Of a stretch of DNA of 7,288 nucleotides, positions 6,050-7,288 are shown in pieces. The DNA is taken from contig DAHXMX010000047.1 in the NCBI GenBank assembly GCA_027371515.1, positions 1 through 7,288 of the forward strand, in the 5' to 3' direction. Below the pieces are notes generated by a model. That model ran no database searches. It was not told where the DNA came from and saw nothing but the letters and a program-made list of their open reading frames with translations. Origin of the DNA: Neisseriaceae bacterium (GTDB lineage: Bacteria; Pseudomonadota; Gammaproteobacteria; Burkholderiales; UBA11063). Within the stretch, counting starts at the first letter, position 1, and each line of letters begins with the position of its first letter. The position numbers and the translations under genes are program-made.

Positions 6050-7255
6050 ATGAATCAATATTCGCGAATATTTTCAGGAATAAAGCCTATCGATAAATTA
6101 CATATCGGGCATTATCATGGGATTATTAAACATTGGCTTGATTGGCAATATGAGCATGAGTGTTTTTTTATGGTAGCTGATTTACATGCGTTAGCTACCA
6201 AATATATTGACCCTAAGGATATTAAGTTTTTTGTTAAAGATATGGTGATTAATTGGCTTGCAACTGGAGTTGATCCGTCTCAAGCAACTATATTTGTTCA
6301 ATCACAAATACCTGAACACTATCAGTTACATTTATTATTATCGATGATAACTCCATTAAGTTGGTTAGAGCGTGAGTTAGGTGATAAGGATCGACATATT
6401 GATAATATGTCATTTAGTAATCAAGATACTTATGGTTTGCTTGGTTATTCATTATTGCAATCAGTTGATATGCTTTTATATGATGCTAAATATGCTGGTG
6501 TTGTTGAAGAGCAGGTTTCGCGGGTTGAGTTGACGCGTGAGATTGCTAGAAGATTTAATCATTTATATGGGCGTGAATTTGGTTTTGAGGAAAAAGCGCG
6601 TGCATCGATAAAAAAATTAGGCGCAAAAAAGGCTGATTTATATGAAGTGCTGTTGACAGCTTATCAGCAAGAAGGAGATGAGGAAGCATTAGATAAGGCG
6701 CGTTATTTGCTTGCAGATGCAGTTAATTTATCTTTGGGTGAACAAGAGCGGTTATTTGCTTTTTTAGAAAATAAATCTAAAGTGATTATGTCTGAGCCGC
6801 AGGAAATAATATATAATTCAAATCTATTATTGGGCTTAGATGGACAAGGCGAGTCAAGATCTGCGAATAATGTAATTTATTTACGAGAAGGCATTGACTC
6901 AATTAATCGCAAGATTCGCAGTATGCCAACTGATCCGGCGCGGGTTAGAATTACTGATGTTGGTAATCCTGATAAATGCCCAGTATGGGAATTACATAAA
7001 ATATATTCGGATAGTAAAACTTGTGAATGGGTAAGAAATGGTTGTGTCACTGCTGGAATAGGGTGTTTAGAATGTAAAAAACCATTAATTGAAGCAATTG
7101 ATATAGAGCAACAAAAGATTTTAGCAAATGCAAGTCCTTATCTTGAAGATGATAATTTAATTACCAATATTTTGGCGGATGGTGCAGAACGAGCACAGGA
7201 GATAGCTGCTGAAAAATTAATTAAAATTAAAGAAGAAATGAGTTTAAATTATTAA
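6050..7255 (+). CDS. trpS: Tryptophanyl-tRNA synthetase, long form, with altered active-site motifs
   Basis: TrpRS is the class I synthetase that activates tryptophan with ATP and charges tRNA-Trp. At 401 aa this is the long form found in many beta/gammaproteobacteria; the Bacillus and E. coli enzymes are about 330. The extra length is an insert at about residues 183-250 (KKLGAKKADLYE, GDEEALDKAR, NLSLGEQERLF). Conserved parts include FSGIKP (8-13), DLHAL (44-48), SMITPLSWLERE (98-109), Lys113 of the mobile loop, Asp140 for the indole, VELTREIARRFNHLYGRE (159-176) and MPTDPARVR (292-300). Cys310, 332, 339 and 342 form C-x21-C-x6-C-x2-C, close to the [4Fe-4S] motif described for Thermotoga TrpRS. 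The odd points are catalytic: KMSKS is GESRS (267-271), VPVGEDQ is AGVVEEQ (149-155), the PTG/PSG turn is PID (13-15), and the second signature is HIGH (18-21) rather than HxGN. The frame is open throughout, so these are true substitutions. The family is certain, but ordinary aminoacylation activity is not. Confidence 0.88.
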   Translation: MNQYSRIFSGIKPIDKLHIGHYHGIIKHWLDWQYEHECFFMVADLHALATKYIDPKDIKFFVKDMVINWLATGVDPSQATIFVQSQIPEHYQLHLLLSMITPLSWLERELGDKDRHIDNMSFSNQDTYGLLGYSLLQSVDMLLYDAKYAGVVEEQVSRVELTREIARRFNHLYGREFGFEEKARASIKKLGAKKADLYEVLLTAYQQEGDEEALDKARYLLADAVNLSLGEQERLFAFLENKSKVIMSEPQEIIYNSNLLLGLDGQGESRSANNVIYLREGIDSINRKIRSMPTDPARVRITDVGNPDKCPVWELHKIYSDSKTCEWVRNGCVTAGIGCLECKKPLIEAIDIEQQKILANASPYLEDDNLITNILADGAERAQEIAAEKLIKIKEEMSLNY

Positions 7256-7288
7256 ATTAGGATATAGAGTAAGTGGAAGTAATAATAA
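7256..7288 (+). other. Downstream spacer, probable approach to a further operon gene
   Basis: These 33 bases after the trpS stop contain no hairpin followed by a T-run, so I see no terminator and the operon may continue. GGAAG at 7275-7279 could be the Shine-Dalgarno sequence of a gene starting at or just past the right edge. In beta/gammaproteobacteria the gene after S2P-trpS is often scpA (chromosome segregation); that identity is inference from remembered gene order. Confidence 0.35.

Noticed and set aside
6836..6875. Frameshift or sequencing error as the cause of the missing KMSKS in trpS
   Set aside because: The frame before (LDGQ) and after (NN, then LRE) is the family frame, and the alternative frames do not give KMSKS. 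Compensating indels would be needed.

Overview
The window is AT-rich (roughly one third G+C or less by eye) chromosomal DNA from a Gram-negative proteobacterium, most likely in the Beta- or Gammaproteobacteria. The evidence is a YhdP-family envelope protein, an AlgC-type phosphomannomutase/phosphoglucomutase, and a long-form (about 400 aa) tryptophanyl-tRNA synthetase directly after a small site-2 protease, an arrangement I recall from beta/gamma genomes. I cannot name the genus. No mobile element, CRISPR array, tRNA or rRNA is visible.

Layout. Positions 1-3850 on the minus strand are one uninterrupted reading frame of 1283 codons that runs off the left edge. It is an almost complete YhdP-family (AsmA-like) inner-membrane-anchored protein, thought to carry phospholipid across the periplasm. 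Positions 3851-3996 are a divergent intergenic region with plausible, apparently overlapping promoters. Positions 3997-7255 on the plus strand are a compact three-gene run: phosphomannomutase/phosphoglucomutase, site-2 protease (M50), and TrpRS. The gaps are 15 and 25 bases, with Shine-Dalgarno sequences at the stop codons, so this looks like one operon. The last 33 bases hold only the approach to a further gene outside the window.

How the genes fit together. The YhdP homologue and the sugar-phosphate mutase both serve the outer envelope, through lipid delivery and through Man-1-P/Glc-1-P precursors for LPS or exopolysaccharide. The S2P homologue is an intramembrane protease of unknown substrate. 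TrpRS would supply Trp-tRNA.

Most notable point. The TrpRS-like protein keeps the fold-defining and tRNA-side sequence of the long-form family, including a cysteine pattern like the iron-sulfur motif described in Thermotoga TrpRS. Several active-site signatures are changed: KMSKS reads GESRS, the VPVGEDQ loop reads AGVVEEQ, the PTG/PSG turn reads PID, and HxGN reads HIGH. This suggests a divergent or repurposed TrpRS rather than an ordinary one. The comparison was made from memory and needs a real alignment.
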